Under the pieces are notes generated by a model. The model saw only the letters and a list, made by a program, of their open reading frames with translations, was not told the origin of the DNA and did not search any database. Shown here piece after piece: positions 9,424 to 18,005 of a stretch of DNA of 62,713 nt (position 1 is the first letter of the stretch; every line of letters begins with the position of its first letter). The translations under genes and the position numbers were made by a program. This stretch comes from an uncultured Bacillaceae bacterium (GTDB lineage: Bacteria > Bacillota > Bacilli > Bacillales > Amphibacillaceae), in NCBI GenBank assembly GCA_937925695.1, contig CALAMD010000065.1:1-62713 (forward strand), given 5' to 3'.

Positions 9424-9618
9424 AAAAAAATCAATCCCGATTGTGCCGTCCAATGATCCAGTTTTGAACCCGCTCTCGGCAGGTGGGTGCCCTGTTCTAT
9501 ATTTTATGCGTCCCCTACGAAAAGGGCTTGCACGCCATATAGAAACGGATCCGGGCTCCCTTTTTAAATGGTGTTCGGTCAAAACGATTTTTATTAGACG
9601 TACACATCAGGATTGATC
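9424..9618 (-). ncRNA. 6S RNA (SsrS, BsrA/6S-1 type)
   Basis: About 195 nt on the minus strand, with the long-rod fold of 6S RNA. The 5' end ATCAATCCTGAT (from 9617) pairs with ATCGGGATTGAT near 9430. CGTCTAAT pairs with ATTGGACG, and GTTTTGACC with GGTTCAAAAC. A large internal bubble follows, then an apical hairpin in which TTCTATAT pairs with ATATAGAA and GCGT with ACGC. The 3' strand ends in seven T. A TAATAT box at 9622-9627 fits a start near 9617, though the -35 is weak. As I recall, the B. subtilis 6S-1 gene bsrA also lies downstream of aspS. 6S RNA binds the vegetative RNA polymerase and lowers sigma-A transcription in stationary phase. The call rests on fold, length and position. Confidence 0.8.
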
Positions 9619-9723
9619 GTAATATTATTCTCTTCGGTAATTTCATATTACCATATGGATTTTTACATTTCAATGAAATGACGGAAACGATCCATTGACA
9701 ATTTTTTACATATATTTTACAAC

Positions 9724-11496
9724 TTAGGAATGAAGGGACTGTCTAAGTTGAATGGATAACTCCCGTAATTGTCGATTATCGACACTACTTGGCGCATCTG
9801 TCAGTAAATCAGAGGCCGAGGCTGTTTTCGGGAATAAAATTGTGTCACGTAAGTTTGTTTTTTCAGCAAGCAACATAACGATTCGGTCAAAACCTAATGC
9901 AATACCGCCATGGGGTGGTGCACCATATTCTAGTGCTTCTAATAGGAAGCCAAATTGTTCGCTAGCTTGTTCTTTTGTAAATCCTAATACCTCAAACATT
10001 TGCTCTTGTAACGAACGTTTATAGATCCGCAGTGATCCACCACCTAATTCATATCCATTTAGTACAAGATCGTAGGCATTTGCTCGAACACGATGTGGTT
10101 CGGTTGTTAATTTCTCAATATCTTCTTCTTTAGGCATAGTGAATGGATGATGGGCAGCTACATATCGTTTCTCTTCTTCATCATATTCAAGTAATGGCCA
10201 ATCAACAACCCACAGGAAAGAAAAGCTTGATTCATCAATGAGATTTAATTGTTTACCTAGTTTCAAGCGTAGAGCACCGAGGCTATCATAAACGATCTTG
10301 TGCTTATCTGCGCCAAATAAGAACAAGTCACCATTTTCACCTTCAGCCCGTTCAATGATTGCTTGTTTTTCATCATCAGAGAGAAACTTCGCAATGGGCC
10401 CTTGTAATTCATTATCCTCGTATTTTATCCATGCTAAGCCCTTAGCGCCATACACACTGACAAATTCTGTTAATTCATCAATATCTTTACGGGAAAATTC
10501 ATTGGCTCCTTGCTTCACATTAATAAGAGAAACGATGCCACCCTGATCAACGGCTTGTTTAAAGACTTTAAAGGTTGAATTCGCAACAGCATCAGAAATA
10601 TCGACTAATTCCATGCCAAACCGGACATCTGGCTTATCAGAACCAAAGCGTGACATGGCTTCTTGATAACTCATCCGTTGAAATGGGATTTCGATATCAA
10701 TTCCTTTGACTTCTTTCATCAATTTTTTCATCATCCGTTCAACCATTTCCATGATATCGTCACTTGTCATAAAGGAGGTCTCGATATCAATTTGGGTAAA
10801 TTCTGGTTGTCTATCAGCCCGCAGGTCTTCATCACGGAAACAACGAGCAAATTGATAATACTTTTCAAAACCACTCATCATAATTAATTGTTTAAACAAT
10901 TGAGGTGACTGTGGTAATGCATAAAACTCACCTGGATGAACACGGCTAGGAACGAGGTAATCCCGGGCACCCTCAGGTGTGCTCTTCGTTAAAATAGGTG
11001 TTTCCATTTCTAAAAAGTTCTCTTCATTTAAAAATTCGCGTACCACTTGCATTGCTTGATGACGTAGCTTAAATGTATCTTGTAGGGATTTTCTCCGTAA
11101 ATCTAAATAGCGATATTTTAACCGTAAATCTTCTGATACATCTTGGTTATCTTGAATTAAAAATGGTGGATTTTTCGCTTTGTTTAAGATATTGATTGAT
11201 GTTCCTACGACTTCGATCGTTCCAGTATTTAAATTTGGATTAATTGTATGTTCATCTCGTTTGACAACGGTTCCTGATACTTCAATGACATATTCACTTC
11301 TCACTTTATCAGCCAAGGCTAAGGCATCTGGATGATTCGGATTAAATACAACCTGAATAATTCCAGAATGATCTCGTAAATCGATAAAGATAACGCCCCC
11401 TAAATCCCGACGTTTATCTACCCATCCTTTAAGTAAAACTGTTTCATTAATATGATCCTCTGTTAAAGTTCCTGCTAAATGTCGACTTACCATCAT
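9724..11496 (-). CDS. aspS: Aspartate-tRNA ligase
   Basis: Class IIb aminoacyl-tRNA synthetase that charges tRNA-Asp. 590 residues, the bacterial length including the GAD insertion domain. Order: N-terminal OB-fold anticodon domain (about 1-110, with GWVDKRRDLGGVIFIDLRD), class II motif 1 region, motif 2 CFRDEDLRADRQPEFTQID (near residue 217), the GAD insert (about 300-410), and motif 3 GGIALGFDRIVMLL near residue 530. The ATG overlaps the hisS stop by four bases (ATGA) with AGGAGG just upstream, so it is translationally coupled to hisS and shares its T-box leader. The 6S RNA gene lies 105 bp downstream on the same strand. Confidence 0.98.
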   Translation of the reverse strand: MMVSRHLAGTLTEDHINETVLLKGWVDKRRDLGGVIFIDLRDHSGIIQVVFNPNHPDALALADKVRSEYVIEVSGTVVKRDEHTINPNLNTGTIEVVGTSINILNKAKNPPFLIQDNQDVSEDLRLKYRYLDLRRKSLQDTFKLRHQAMQVVREFLNEENFLEMETPILTKSTPEGARDYLVPSRVHPGEFYALPQSPQLFKQLIMMSGFEKYYQFARCFRDEDLRADRQPEFTQIDIETSFMTSDDIMEMVERMMKKLMKEVKGIDIEIPFQRMSYQEAMSRFGSDKPDVRFGMELVDISDAVANSTFKVFKQAVDQGGIVSLINVKQGANEFSRKDIDELTEFVSVYGAKGLAWIKYEDNELQGPIAKFLSDDEKQAIIERAEGENGDLFLFGADKHKIVYDSLGALRLKLGKQLNLIDESSFSFLWVVDWPLLEYDEEEKRYVAAHHPFTMPKEEDIEKLTTEPHRVRANAYDLVLNGYELGGGSLRIYKRSLQEQMFEVLGFTKEQASEQFGFLLEALEYGAPPHGGIALGFDRIVMLLAEKTNLRDTILFPKTASASDLLTDAPSSVDNRQLRELSIQLRQSLHS

Positions 11497-12773
11497 TCAT
11501 TTCCTCCTAACTTCTCTTTCATCGTACTGATCAATTCAGTAATTGGAATTTCAATTTGTTCTCCATTTTCCATTGATCTAATATTTATTTTTCCTTGTTG
11601 TAATTCGTCTTCACCCAAAATAATCACATATTTTGCTTGTAATCGATCGGCAGCTCTAAATTGTGCTTTTACTTTTCGGTTTTGATAGTCTTGATCAACT
11701 TGGATACCATGTTGTCTCAACTCATATACAAGAGAAACGGCTTCTTTTTTAGCTTCTTCGCCAATTGAAACAAAATAACATTGCAACTGATCATCGATTG
11801 GAAGTTGAACGTTTTCTGCTTCAAGGGCTAATAAAAGACGTTCTATTCCCATACCAAAGCCAATTCCAGGTGTATCCGGACCACCTAATTGTTGGGCTAG
11901 TTCATTGTATCTGCCACCACCAAGTAGGGTTGTAATCGCACCAAATCCTTCTGCCTCACTCATAATTTCAAAGGCTGTATGGTTGTAATAATCTAAGCCC
12001 CGTACTAAGTTTTTATCAACTGTGTACGGAATGCCCATGGCATCTAAATAGGCTTTTACTTGTTCGAAATAGGCCGCTGATTCTTCATTTAAATAATCTA
12101 AAATCGATGGAGCTGTTTTCATCGCTTCATGATCCATGTCTTTTTTACAATCTAAAACCCGTAATGGATTTTGTTCTAAACGTTGCTGACAATCACTACA
12201 AAGTTCATCTTTAACTGGGGTAAAGTGCTCAATCAGTGCTTCACGATGTTTGATGCGACTTTCCTGATCCCCTAAACTATTAATCACCAATTTAATAGAT
12301 TTTAATCCCAATTGTTGGTAACAAGTCATGGCTAAACTAATAACTTCTGCATCAACAGCTGGATCAGCACTGCCTAAAACTTCAACACCGAATTGATGTA
12401 ATTGTCGCATTCTTCCTTGTTGAGGACGTTCATAACGAAACATTTCAGCAAAATAGTATAACTTAATCGGTTGATTAGGTGAACCATAAAGTTTATTTTG
12501 CACAAATGCACGTACTACGCCAGCTGTTCCCTCTGGACGTAATGTTATACTGCGCCCAGCCCGATCAGAAAATGTATACATTTCTTTTTGCACAATATCG
12601 GTTGTTTCACCGACACCCCGCTGAAACACCTCTGTATGTTCAAACATCGGTGTTTTAATTTCTTCATAGTTGTATGTTTTACAAATCTGTCGGATAACCT
12701 TTTCTACGTATTGCCATTTCTTCGTTTCCTCAGGCAAAATATCCACTGTTCCTCTTGGTGCTTTGAAATTCAT
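11493..12773 (-). CDS. hisS: Histidine-tRNA ligase
   Basis: Class IIa aminoacyl-tRNA synthetase that charges tRNA-His. About 426 residues, normal. Visible are APRGTVDILPEE at the N-terminus, motif 2 MFRYERPQQGRMRQLHQFGVE, the histidine-A motifs LVRGLDYYN and the Gly-rich TLLGGGRYNEL, motif 3 GIGFGMGIERLLL, and a C-terminal anticodon-binding domain (about 330-425). GAGGAGG precedes two possible starts, GTG at 12776 and ATG at 12773; the ATG has the better spacing. It is the first gene of a hisS-aspS operon read through the T-box leader at 12816-13080. Confidence 0.98.
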   Translation of the reverse strand: MNFKAPRGTVDILPEETKKWQYVEKVIRQICKTYNYEEIKTPMFEHTEVFQRGVGETTDIVQKEMYTFSDRAGRSITLRPEGTAGVVRAFVQNKLYGSPNQPIKLYYFAEMFRYERPQQGRMRQLHQFGVEVLGSADPAVDAEVISLAMTCYQQLGLKSIKLVINSLGDQESRIKHREALIEHFTPVKDELCSDCQQRLEQNPLRVLDCKKDMDHEAMKTAPSILDYLNEESAAYFEQVKAYLDAMGIPYTVDKNLVRGLDYYNHTAFEIMSEAEGFGAITTLLGGGRYNELAQQLGGPDTPGIGFGMGIERLLLALEAENVQLPIDDQLQCYFVSIGEEAKKEAVSLVYELRQHGIQVDQDYQNRKVKAQFRAADRLQAKYVIILGEDELQQGKINIRSMENGEQIEIPITELISTMKEKLGGNE

Positions 12774-12815
12774 CACAAAAACCTCCTCAAGTTAACACAA
12801 ATTAACGAATGATAG

Positions 12816-13080
12816 ACATAAAAAAAACTCCAATCCCTGATAATCAAGGGACGAGAGTTACCCGCGTTGCCACCCTAGTTGATGCTAAAACACATCCACC
12901 TTCATACAGTATAACGCCTGTAAACGTCTATTTCTACTGCCATTCAAAATAGAACCTCAGGAGCGTCTTTCATTAGTCCTACAACGAAAATGTTTTCAGC
13001 CAAGACATTTTCTCTCTGTATTTGTGGTTGCTAATTACTCTTTCCTTCATCGGTACTTTCATAACGATATTCACTTTGAT
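12816..13080 (-). promoter_or_regulatory. T-box leader of hisS-aspS, specifier probably GAC (Asp)
   Basis: The minus strand carries the T-box core AGGGTGGCAACGCGGG (12861-12876) followed by a terminator hairpin and T run (12821-12859), the standard layout in which uncharged tRNA stabilises an antiterminator. Stem I is visible with AGAGAG and apical-loop sequences (about 12990-13020). The 3' side of the specifier loop reads GAAAGACGC (12963-12971). By alignment with the valS T-box in this same window (GGAAGTCGC) the specifier is GAC, an Asp codon, at 12965-12967. The operon would then respond to uncharged tRNA-Asp although hisS comes first. T-box identity is firm; the specifier is a strong inference. 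Confidence 0.93.
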
Positions 13081-13087
13081 GCCTTTT

Positions 13088-13116
13088 ATCATAATATTTA
13101 CACTATGTAAAGTCAA
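13088..13116 (-). promoter_or_regulatory. Sigma-A promoter of hisS-aspS
   Basis: TTGACT (13111-13116), a 17-bp spacer, then TATGAT (13088-13093), on the minus strand. The expected start site near 13081 is just ahead of the T-box leader. Confidence 0.75.
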
Positions 13117-13187
13117 GTTTAGTCCTATTATTTATCATTAGCCTCTATATTATCTACTATTTGTTGCAATATTCATACCAAAATGCC

Positions 13188-13376
13188 TTAGCTATTTAAT
13201 AAAGTTGATCTTAACTTCTTTTTTAGCATATGAACTTCTTTAAGCGAGATCCCTAATTCTTGAGCAATTTCAATATGGGTACTGTTGGTCGCCAATTCTA
13301 TAAATCGATGGAAATCAACATCATATAATTGGGTCGTGGCTAAGTTGTTTGTTAATCGTTTATGAGCAAATTTCAT
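13188..13376 (-). CDS. Small helix-turn-helix-like protein of unknown function
   Basis: 62 residues, basic, starting at an ATG preceded by AGGAGG (spacing about 11). The C-terminal half, with STHIEIAQELGISLKEVHML (about residues 32-51), reads as a helix-turn-helix of the sigma-factor region 4 or LuxR type. No membrane segment or signal peptide. It lies between the hisS promoter region and the divergent amidase gene. B. subtilis has a similar-sized orphan, yrzK, at this locus, so orthology is likely by position but not shown. It is probably a real gene given the ribosome binding site and domain-like sequence; its targets are unknown. Confidence 0.7.
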   Translation of the reverse strand: MKFAHKRLTNNLATTQLYDVDFHRFIELATNSTHIEIAQELGISLKEVHMLKKKLRSTLLNS

Positions 13377-13508
13377 TCTTTAATTATCCTCCTGCATACA
13401 TAAGCATTGCCTATTCATTGAAGATTGCTTATAATTTAACCAGAATTTGTATATCCTATACATTTTAGGTTTGGACTAATTTGTTCAACAATACAAGGAG
13501 AGGTTTTT

Positions 13509-14588
13509 TTGTCAGTAAAAAAAATTTTGCTTAGCTTTACATTCCTATGTTTCGTAATATTATTCTTTTACACACCTACATATGCAGAACAAGCCATGAT
13601 CAAGACAAATCATCTCAATGTTCGCTCTGGACCTGGAACAGAGTATGCAAGAATTGCTCAAGTTCACGCTGGTGAGGTATACCCGATTACGCAAAAGGAA
13701 AATAACTGGGTAAAAATTGAATTGGCAGACGGGGCAGGATGGGTGTCACTCGACTATGTATCCATTACGAAGTCGAGCTCAGAGGAGTCAGATTCGACAA
13801 CAGAAGAATCCTTAGACAGTAATACAATAGTAAATGAAATCATCATCAAAAATGATCAAACCCATGTCCGGAATAAACCGTCAAGGGAAGCAGAAATCAT
13901 CGGTTTCGTTGAAAAAGGTGCGGTTCTTCAAGTCATTTCAATGAATAATAATTGGTATGAAGTAGCGTTTGAAGATCAACAAGGTTATATATATCGACCT
14001 TTAGTTGATGAAGAAATATCCCTTGCTAACAACTTTAAAAATAAAACCGTTATCCTTGATGCTGGTCATGGTGGACGGGATATTGGTGCCATAGGCGTAA
14101 GTGGTACGTATGAAAAAAACTTTGCGATGACCACGACGAATTATTTAGGTGATACCCTTTCCCTTCTAGGAGCAGAAGTTATTTTAACTAGAAAAAATGA
14201 TGATTATATCCGTTTAGGTAGTCGTCCAGTCGTAGCTAACATAGAAGATGCAGATGCCTTTTTAAGTATTCATTACAACAGTTTCCCAGAAATGTCATCC
14301 GTTAAGGGGATAGGAACCTATTATTATACAGATTTCAGTCGTACCCTTGCTAAACATCTACAGCAAGGTTTAATCGAACAGACAGGTGCCATAGATCGTG
14401 ATATTTCCCATGGAAATTATTTAGTATTAAGACAAAGCTTTAAGCCTAGTGCTCTGTTAGAGTTAGGATTTATTTCAAACAGTGAAGAAGAGGAAATTTT
14501 AGGTAATCATCATTATCAAACATCCCTAACGCGGGGAATTGTTTCCGGTTTAGCTACTTATTTGATTAATCCTTTACAAACAAACTAA
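13509..14588 (+). CDS. Secreted N-acetylmuramoyl-L-alanine amidase with two SH3b domains (YrvJ-like)
   Basis: Zinc-dependent Amidase_3 enzyme that cuts the bond between muramic acid and the peptide stem of the cell wall. 359 residues: signal peptide (1-26, cleavage after TYA), two bacterial SH3 domains (about 29-88 and 108-167) that bind wall, and the catalytic domain (about 180-355). Zinc and catalytic residues are in place: H187 in DAGHGG, E202 in TYEKNFA, H255 in SIHYNS and E318 in LLELGF. The start is TTG with AAGGAGAGG upstream. The position next to dtd matches yrvJ of B. subtilis, but that protein has more SH3 repeats. It is monocistronic and ends at a hairpin at 14610. Confidence 0.93.
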   Translation: MSVKKILLSFTFLCFVILFFYTPTYAEQAMIKTNHLNVRSGPGTEYARIAQVHAGEVYPITQKENNWVKIELADGAGWVSLDYVSITKSSSEESDSTTEESLDSNTIVNEIIIKNDQTHVRNKPSREAEIIGFVEKGAVLQVISMNNNWYEVAFEDQQGYIYRPLVDEEISLANNFKNKTVILDAGHGGRDIGAIGVSGTYEKNFAMTTTNYLGDTLSLLGAEVILTRKNDDYIRLGSRPVVANIEDADAFLSIHYNSFPEMSSVKGIGTYYYTDFSRTLAKHLQQGLIEQTGAIDRDISHGNYLVLRQSFKPSALLELGFISNSEEEEILGNHHYQTSLTRGIVSGLATYLINPLQTN

Positions 14589-14609
14589 CGAAATATTCAT
14601 TTCATAAAC

Positions 14610-14648
14610 ATAGCCTTACGTCGATAAACGTAAGGCTATATATTTGGG
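14610..14648 (+). terminator. Terminator between the amidase gene and dtd
   Basis: 12-bp perfect stem (14610-14621 with 14628-14639), 6-base loop, then ATATATTT. It lies between convergent genes and may serve both strands. Confidence 0.75.
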
Positions 14649-14666
14649 GTAAAATAATGGCTCATT

Positions 14667-15110
14667 CTATTGTTGGCTGTCAATAATTAATGTAACTGGT
14701 CCAACATTCGTCAATTGAACATCCATCATCGCTCCAAATTTTCCTGTTTGCACCTCAATACCTTGGTTCGCAAGTTCTTGATTAAACATTTCATAAAGTT
14801 TCTCTGCATGTTCTGGTGCAGCAGCTTTCATAAAGTTTGGCCGTCTCCCTTTTCGCGTATCTGCATAAAGCGTAAACTGTGAAATGGATAAAATACTACC
14901 ATTAACATCTTTTAATGATAAATTCAATTTCTGTTGATCATCTTCAAATATACGTAAATTAACTACTTTATTTACTAAGTAGTCAACATCTTCTTTTGTA
15001 TCCTCATGGGTCACACCAACTAAAACGACAAGACCATGGTCGATTTCGCCAACTACTTCTTCATCAACCACAACTTTGGCATCTTTTGCTCGTTGAATAA
15101 CTACTCTCAT
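14667..15110 (-). CDS. dtd: D-aminoacyl-tRNA deacylase
   Basis: Hydrolyses D-aminoacyl-tRNAs (and glycine mischarged on tRNA-Ala), protecting translation from D-amino acids. 147 residues, the exact usual length when started at the ATG at 15110, where AAGGAG is seven bases upstream; an ATG one codon earlier and a TTG before that are spaced less well. Family motifs are MRVVIQRAKDA, the active-site SQFTLYADTRKGRRP (about residues 77-91) and the Gly-cisPro loop NVGPVTL near the C-terminus. It lies 23 bp downstream of relA with no terminator between, so the two are probably co-transcribed, as in B. subtilis. Confidence 0.97.
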   Translation of the reverse strand: MRVVIQRAKDAKVVVDEEVVGEIDHGLVVLVGVTHEDTKEDVDYLVNKVVNLRIFEDDQQKLNLSLKDVNGSILSISQFTLYADTRKGRRPNFMKAAAPEHAEKLYEMFNQELANQGIEVQTGKFGAMMDVQLTNVGPVTLIIDSQQ

Positions 15111-15133
15111 CATCAAGCTCCTTATGACTCATT

Positions 15134-17335
15134 CTAATTAATAGTTCTCGTAACAGTGTAAACATCTTTAATTTTTTTAATGCGATCCACTACGCGTTGT
15201 AAGTGTCCCGTATTTCTGATGAGAATGGTAATTTTTATAAAGGCCATTTTATTTTGATCAGACCTACCATTTACCTTAGTAATGTTTGTTTTCGTTTCAC
15301 TAATGGCTTGTAATATATCATTTAACAGTCCTTGACGATCGTATCCAGAAATTTCAAGATCTAAATGATATTTGCGCCTCTCGGTTGGATCAATATCCCA
15401 TTCCACAGGTAAATAGCGCTGTTTTGCTTCTTTGGATTGAATATTAGGGCAATCTACTCGATGGACAGAAACACCTCGACCTCTTGTAATATAACCAATA
15501 ATGTCGTCACCAGGTACCGGGTTACAGCACCTTGATAACCGAACTAATAAGTTGTCCATTCCCTTGACGCGAACCCCGGAACTACTTTTAACAGTTTGTT
15601 GACTTTTTGGCTTCACATCGTCCATTAGTTCCTGTAACTTTTTCGATAATGCTTCTTCTTCTTCACTAGGTACTAAATCTTCCGTTAATTTAGTGACAAT
15701 TGCTGATGCTGTGACACCTTGATAGCCAACAGCTGCATACATATCATCAACATGGGTAAAGTTAAATTTTTCAAATACTTTATTTAAATTCTCTTGGGTT
15801 AGTACTTCTTTCGGGTCTAAGTCTGTTGCAATGATTTCTTTTTCAATCAATTCTTTACCTTTAATAATACTTTCTTCTTTACGTTGTTTCTTAAAGAATT
15901 GTTTGATTTTATTTTTTGCTTTTGATGTTTGTGTGATTTTCAACCAATCTTGGGAAGGTCCGTATGAATGTTTTGATGTTAATACTTCAACAATATCGCC
16001 ATTTTGTAGTTTATAATCCAAGGGTTCCATTTTCCCATTTACTTTTGCCCCGATTGTCTGGTTACCTATTTCAGTGTGGATGCGATAAGCAAAGTCAATT
16101 GGTATCGATCCTGCAGGTAATTCAATCACATCACCTTTAGGAGTAAATACATATACCATATCGGAAAACAAATCAATTTTAAGTGACTCCATAAATTCTT
16201 CAGCATCATGGGTTTCATTTTGCCAGTCAAGGATCTCTCTAAACCAAGTTAATTTCTTAATAAATTCATCATCTTGGTTCATTTGTCGGCCTTCTTTATA
16301 AGCCCAATGGGCAGCAATACCATATTCCGCTATTTCATGCATTTCTTTCGTTCTAATTTGTACTTCTAACGGATCACCTTCTGGTCCAATCACTGTTGTA
16401 TGTAATGATTGGTATAAGTTCGGCTTGGGCATTGCTATATAATCCTTAAAACGACCAGGCATTGGTTTCCAACATGTATGGATAATTCCTAATACTGCGT
16501 AACAATCTTTTATGCTATTGACAATAATCCGTACAGCTAATAAATCATATATTTCATTGAATTGTTTGTTCTGGGTCACCATTTTTCGATAAATACTATA
16601 TAAATGTTTAGGCCTTCCAGATATTTCAGACTCAATATTAACAGCTTTAAGTTGTTTCTCAACCTCATGCATCACATTTTCAATATATTGTTCGCGTTCT
16701 TCACGTTTTTGTTTCATCAATTCCACAATCCGATAATACTGTTGTGGGTTTAAATGACGCAAGGCAATATCTTCAAGTTCCCATTTAATAGTTGAAATTC
16801 CTAAACGATGAGCCAATGGGGCAAATATTTCTAATGTTTCATTAGCAATTCTCCGTTGTTTGTCTACAGGTAAATATTTTAACGTCCGCATATTGTGTAA
16901 GCGATCAGCTAGTTTAATTAAAATAACCCGGATATCTTTTGCCATCGCAACAAACATTTTTCGATGATTTTCTGCTTGAATGGCTTCTTTTGATTTATAT
17001 TTAATTTTACCTAGCTTTGTTACCCCATCCACAAGGTCAGCTACTTCGGGACTAAAGGTGGATTTGATGGTATCAATTGTAACCGATGTGTCTTCGGCTA
17101 CATCATGTAAAAAACCACTTGCAATTGTAACGGGATCCATCTTTAAATCTACTAATATACCTGCTACTTGAACAGGATGAACAATATAAGGCTCGCCTGA
17201 TTTTCGAAATTGACCCTTATGTGCTTTTTCTGCAAATTCGTAAGCACGATAAATAAAAGCCACATCTTCTTCATCTAAATAAAGGCGGGCCCGCTCGATT
17301 ACATCTTCAATTGTTAACATATCGCCTTTTGCCAT
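15134..17335 (-). CDS. relA: Bifunctional (p)ppGpp synthetase/hydrolase (Rel)
   Basis: Makes and degrades the stringent-response alarmone (p)ppGpp on starved ribosomes. 733 residues, standard long RSH. Order: HD hydrolase domain (about 30-180, with FLHDVAEDT), synthetase domain (about 230-340, with GRPKHLYSIYRKM and NLYQSLHTTVIGPEG), TGS domain (about 390-450, TPKGDVIELPAGSIPIDFAY), a zinc-finger/helical region with SRCCNPVPGDDIIGY, and a C-terminal ACT domain (about 660-730). Both active sites look intact, so it is the bifunctional Rel type. The ATG has AAAGGTG upstream. Neighbours are apt (purine salvage) upstream and dtd downstream. Confidence 0.98.
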   Translation of the reverse strand: MAKGDMLTIEDVIERARLYLDEEDVAFIYRAYEFAEKAHKGQFRKSGEPYIVHPVQVAGILVDLKMDPVTIASGFLHDVAEDTSVTIDTIKSTFSPEVADLVDGVTKLGKIKYKSKEAIQAENHRKMFVAMAKDIRVILIKLADRLHNMRTLKYLPVDKQRRIANETLEIFAPLAHRLGISTIKWELEDIALRHLNPQQYYRIVELMKQKREEREQYIENVMHEVEKQLKAVNIESEISGRPKHLYSIYRKMVTQNKQFNEIYDLLAVRIIVNSIKDCYAVLGIIHTCWKPMPGRFKDYIAMPKPNLYQSLHTTVIGPEGDPLEVQIRTKEMHEIAEYGIAAHWAYKEGRQMNQDDEFIKKLTWFREILDWQNETHDAEEFMESLKIDLFSDMVYVFTPKGDVIELPAGSIPIDFAYRIHTEIGNQTIGAKVNGKMEPLDYKLQNGDIVEVLTSKHSYGPSQDWLKITQTSKAKNKIKQFFKKQRKEESIIKGKELIEKEIIATDLDPKEVLTQENLNKVFEKFNFTHVDDMYAAVGYQGVTASAIVTKLTEDLVPSEEEEALSKKLQELMDDVKPKSQQTVKSSSGVRVKGMDNLLVRLSRCCNPVPGDDIIGYITRGRGVSVHRVDCPNIQSKEAKQRYLPVEWDIDPTERRKYHLDLEISGYDRQGLLNDILQAISETKTNITKVNGRSDQNKMAFIKITILIRNTGHLQRVVDRIKKIKDVYTVTRTIN

Positions 17336-17431
17336 ACAATCACCTTTTAGCCGGATAATAAAAAAATAAATATAGAATCAGTCATTTATATAAAAAAATA
17401 ATACTTTTAATATTTAGAAATAAATTACAAC

Positions 17432-17469
17432 TAAGGTCTGACAAACATCTATTGGTCTGTCAGACCTTA
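17432..17469. terminator. Inverted repeat between apt and relA
   Basis: Perfect 12-bp inverted repeat (17432-17443 with 17458-17469) with a 14-base loop, 24 bp after the apt stop. The T tract on the minus strand is poor (GTTGTAATTT), so this may be a leaky terminator, an attenuator or an mRNA-stabilising stem. Confidence 0.6.
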
Positions 17470-17492
17470 GTTTATATTATACTGTATTTTAT

Positions 17493-18005
17493 TCAATAAC
17501 GCATCAAAGTGAGCACATCATAGCCTTTTAATTTTTCTAAACCATTTAAATAAGATAATTCGATGAAGAATGCACAACCAACAACAATTCCACCTAATTG
17601 CTCGACTAACTTAATCGTTGCTTCGATCGTTCCACCTGTTGCTAATAAATCATCAGTAATTAATACTCGCTGACCTGGTTTGACAGCATCCTTATGAATC
17701 GTTAATACGTCCGTCCCATATTCTAGACCATATTCCACTTTGATCACTTCACGAGGTAGTTTACCTTCTTTTCTAACCGGTGCAAATCCAACCTCTAATG
17801 CATAAGCGACAGGACAACCTATAATGAAGCCTCTTGCCTCAGGGCCAACAATAATATCAATTTCTTTATCCTTTGCAAAATCAACAATTTCATTAATAGC
17901 TGATTTAAAGGCTTTACCATTATCCATTAAAGGCGTAATGTCTTTAAATTCAATTCCCTTTTCAGGCCAATCGGGTACGATTTTAATATATTGTTTATAA
18001 TCCAT
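17493..18005 (-). CDS. apt: Adenine phosphoribosyltransferase
   Basis: Purine salvage enzyme converting adenine and PRPP into AMP and pyrophosphate in the cytoplasm. 170 residues, exactly the Bacillus length. Visible are the N-terminal PDWPEKGIEFKDITPL, GPEARGFI (flexible/adenine loop region) and the PRPP-binding motif VLITDDLLATGGT (about residues 119-131). The ATG has AAGGAGG upstream and lies inside the end of recJ, with an 11-bp overlap, so translation is coupled. An inverted repeat and relA follow downstream. Confidence 0.98.
   Translation of the reverse strand: MDYKQYIKIVPDWPEKGIEFKDITPLMDNGKAFKSAINEIVDFAKDKEIDIIVGPEARGFIIGCPVAYALEVGFAPVRKEGKLPREVIKVEYGLEYGTDVLTIHKDAVKPGQRVLITDDLLATGGTIEATIKLVEQLGGIVVGCAFFIELSYLNGLEKLKGYDVLTLMRY

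Noticed and set aside
9391..9616. Open frames of 63 and 65 codons on opposite strands
   Set aside because: They cover the 6S RNA fold, lack ribosome binding sites and have no protein-like pattern.
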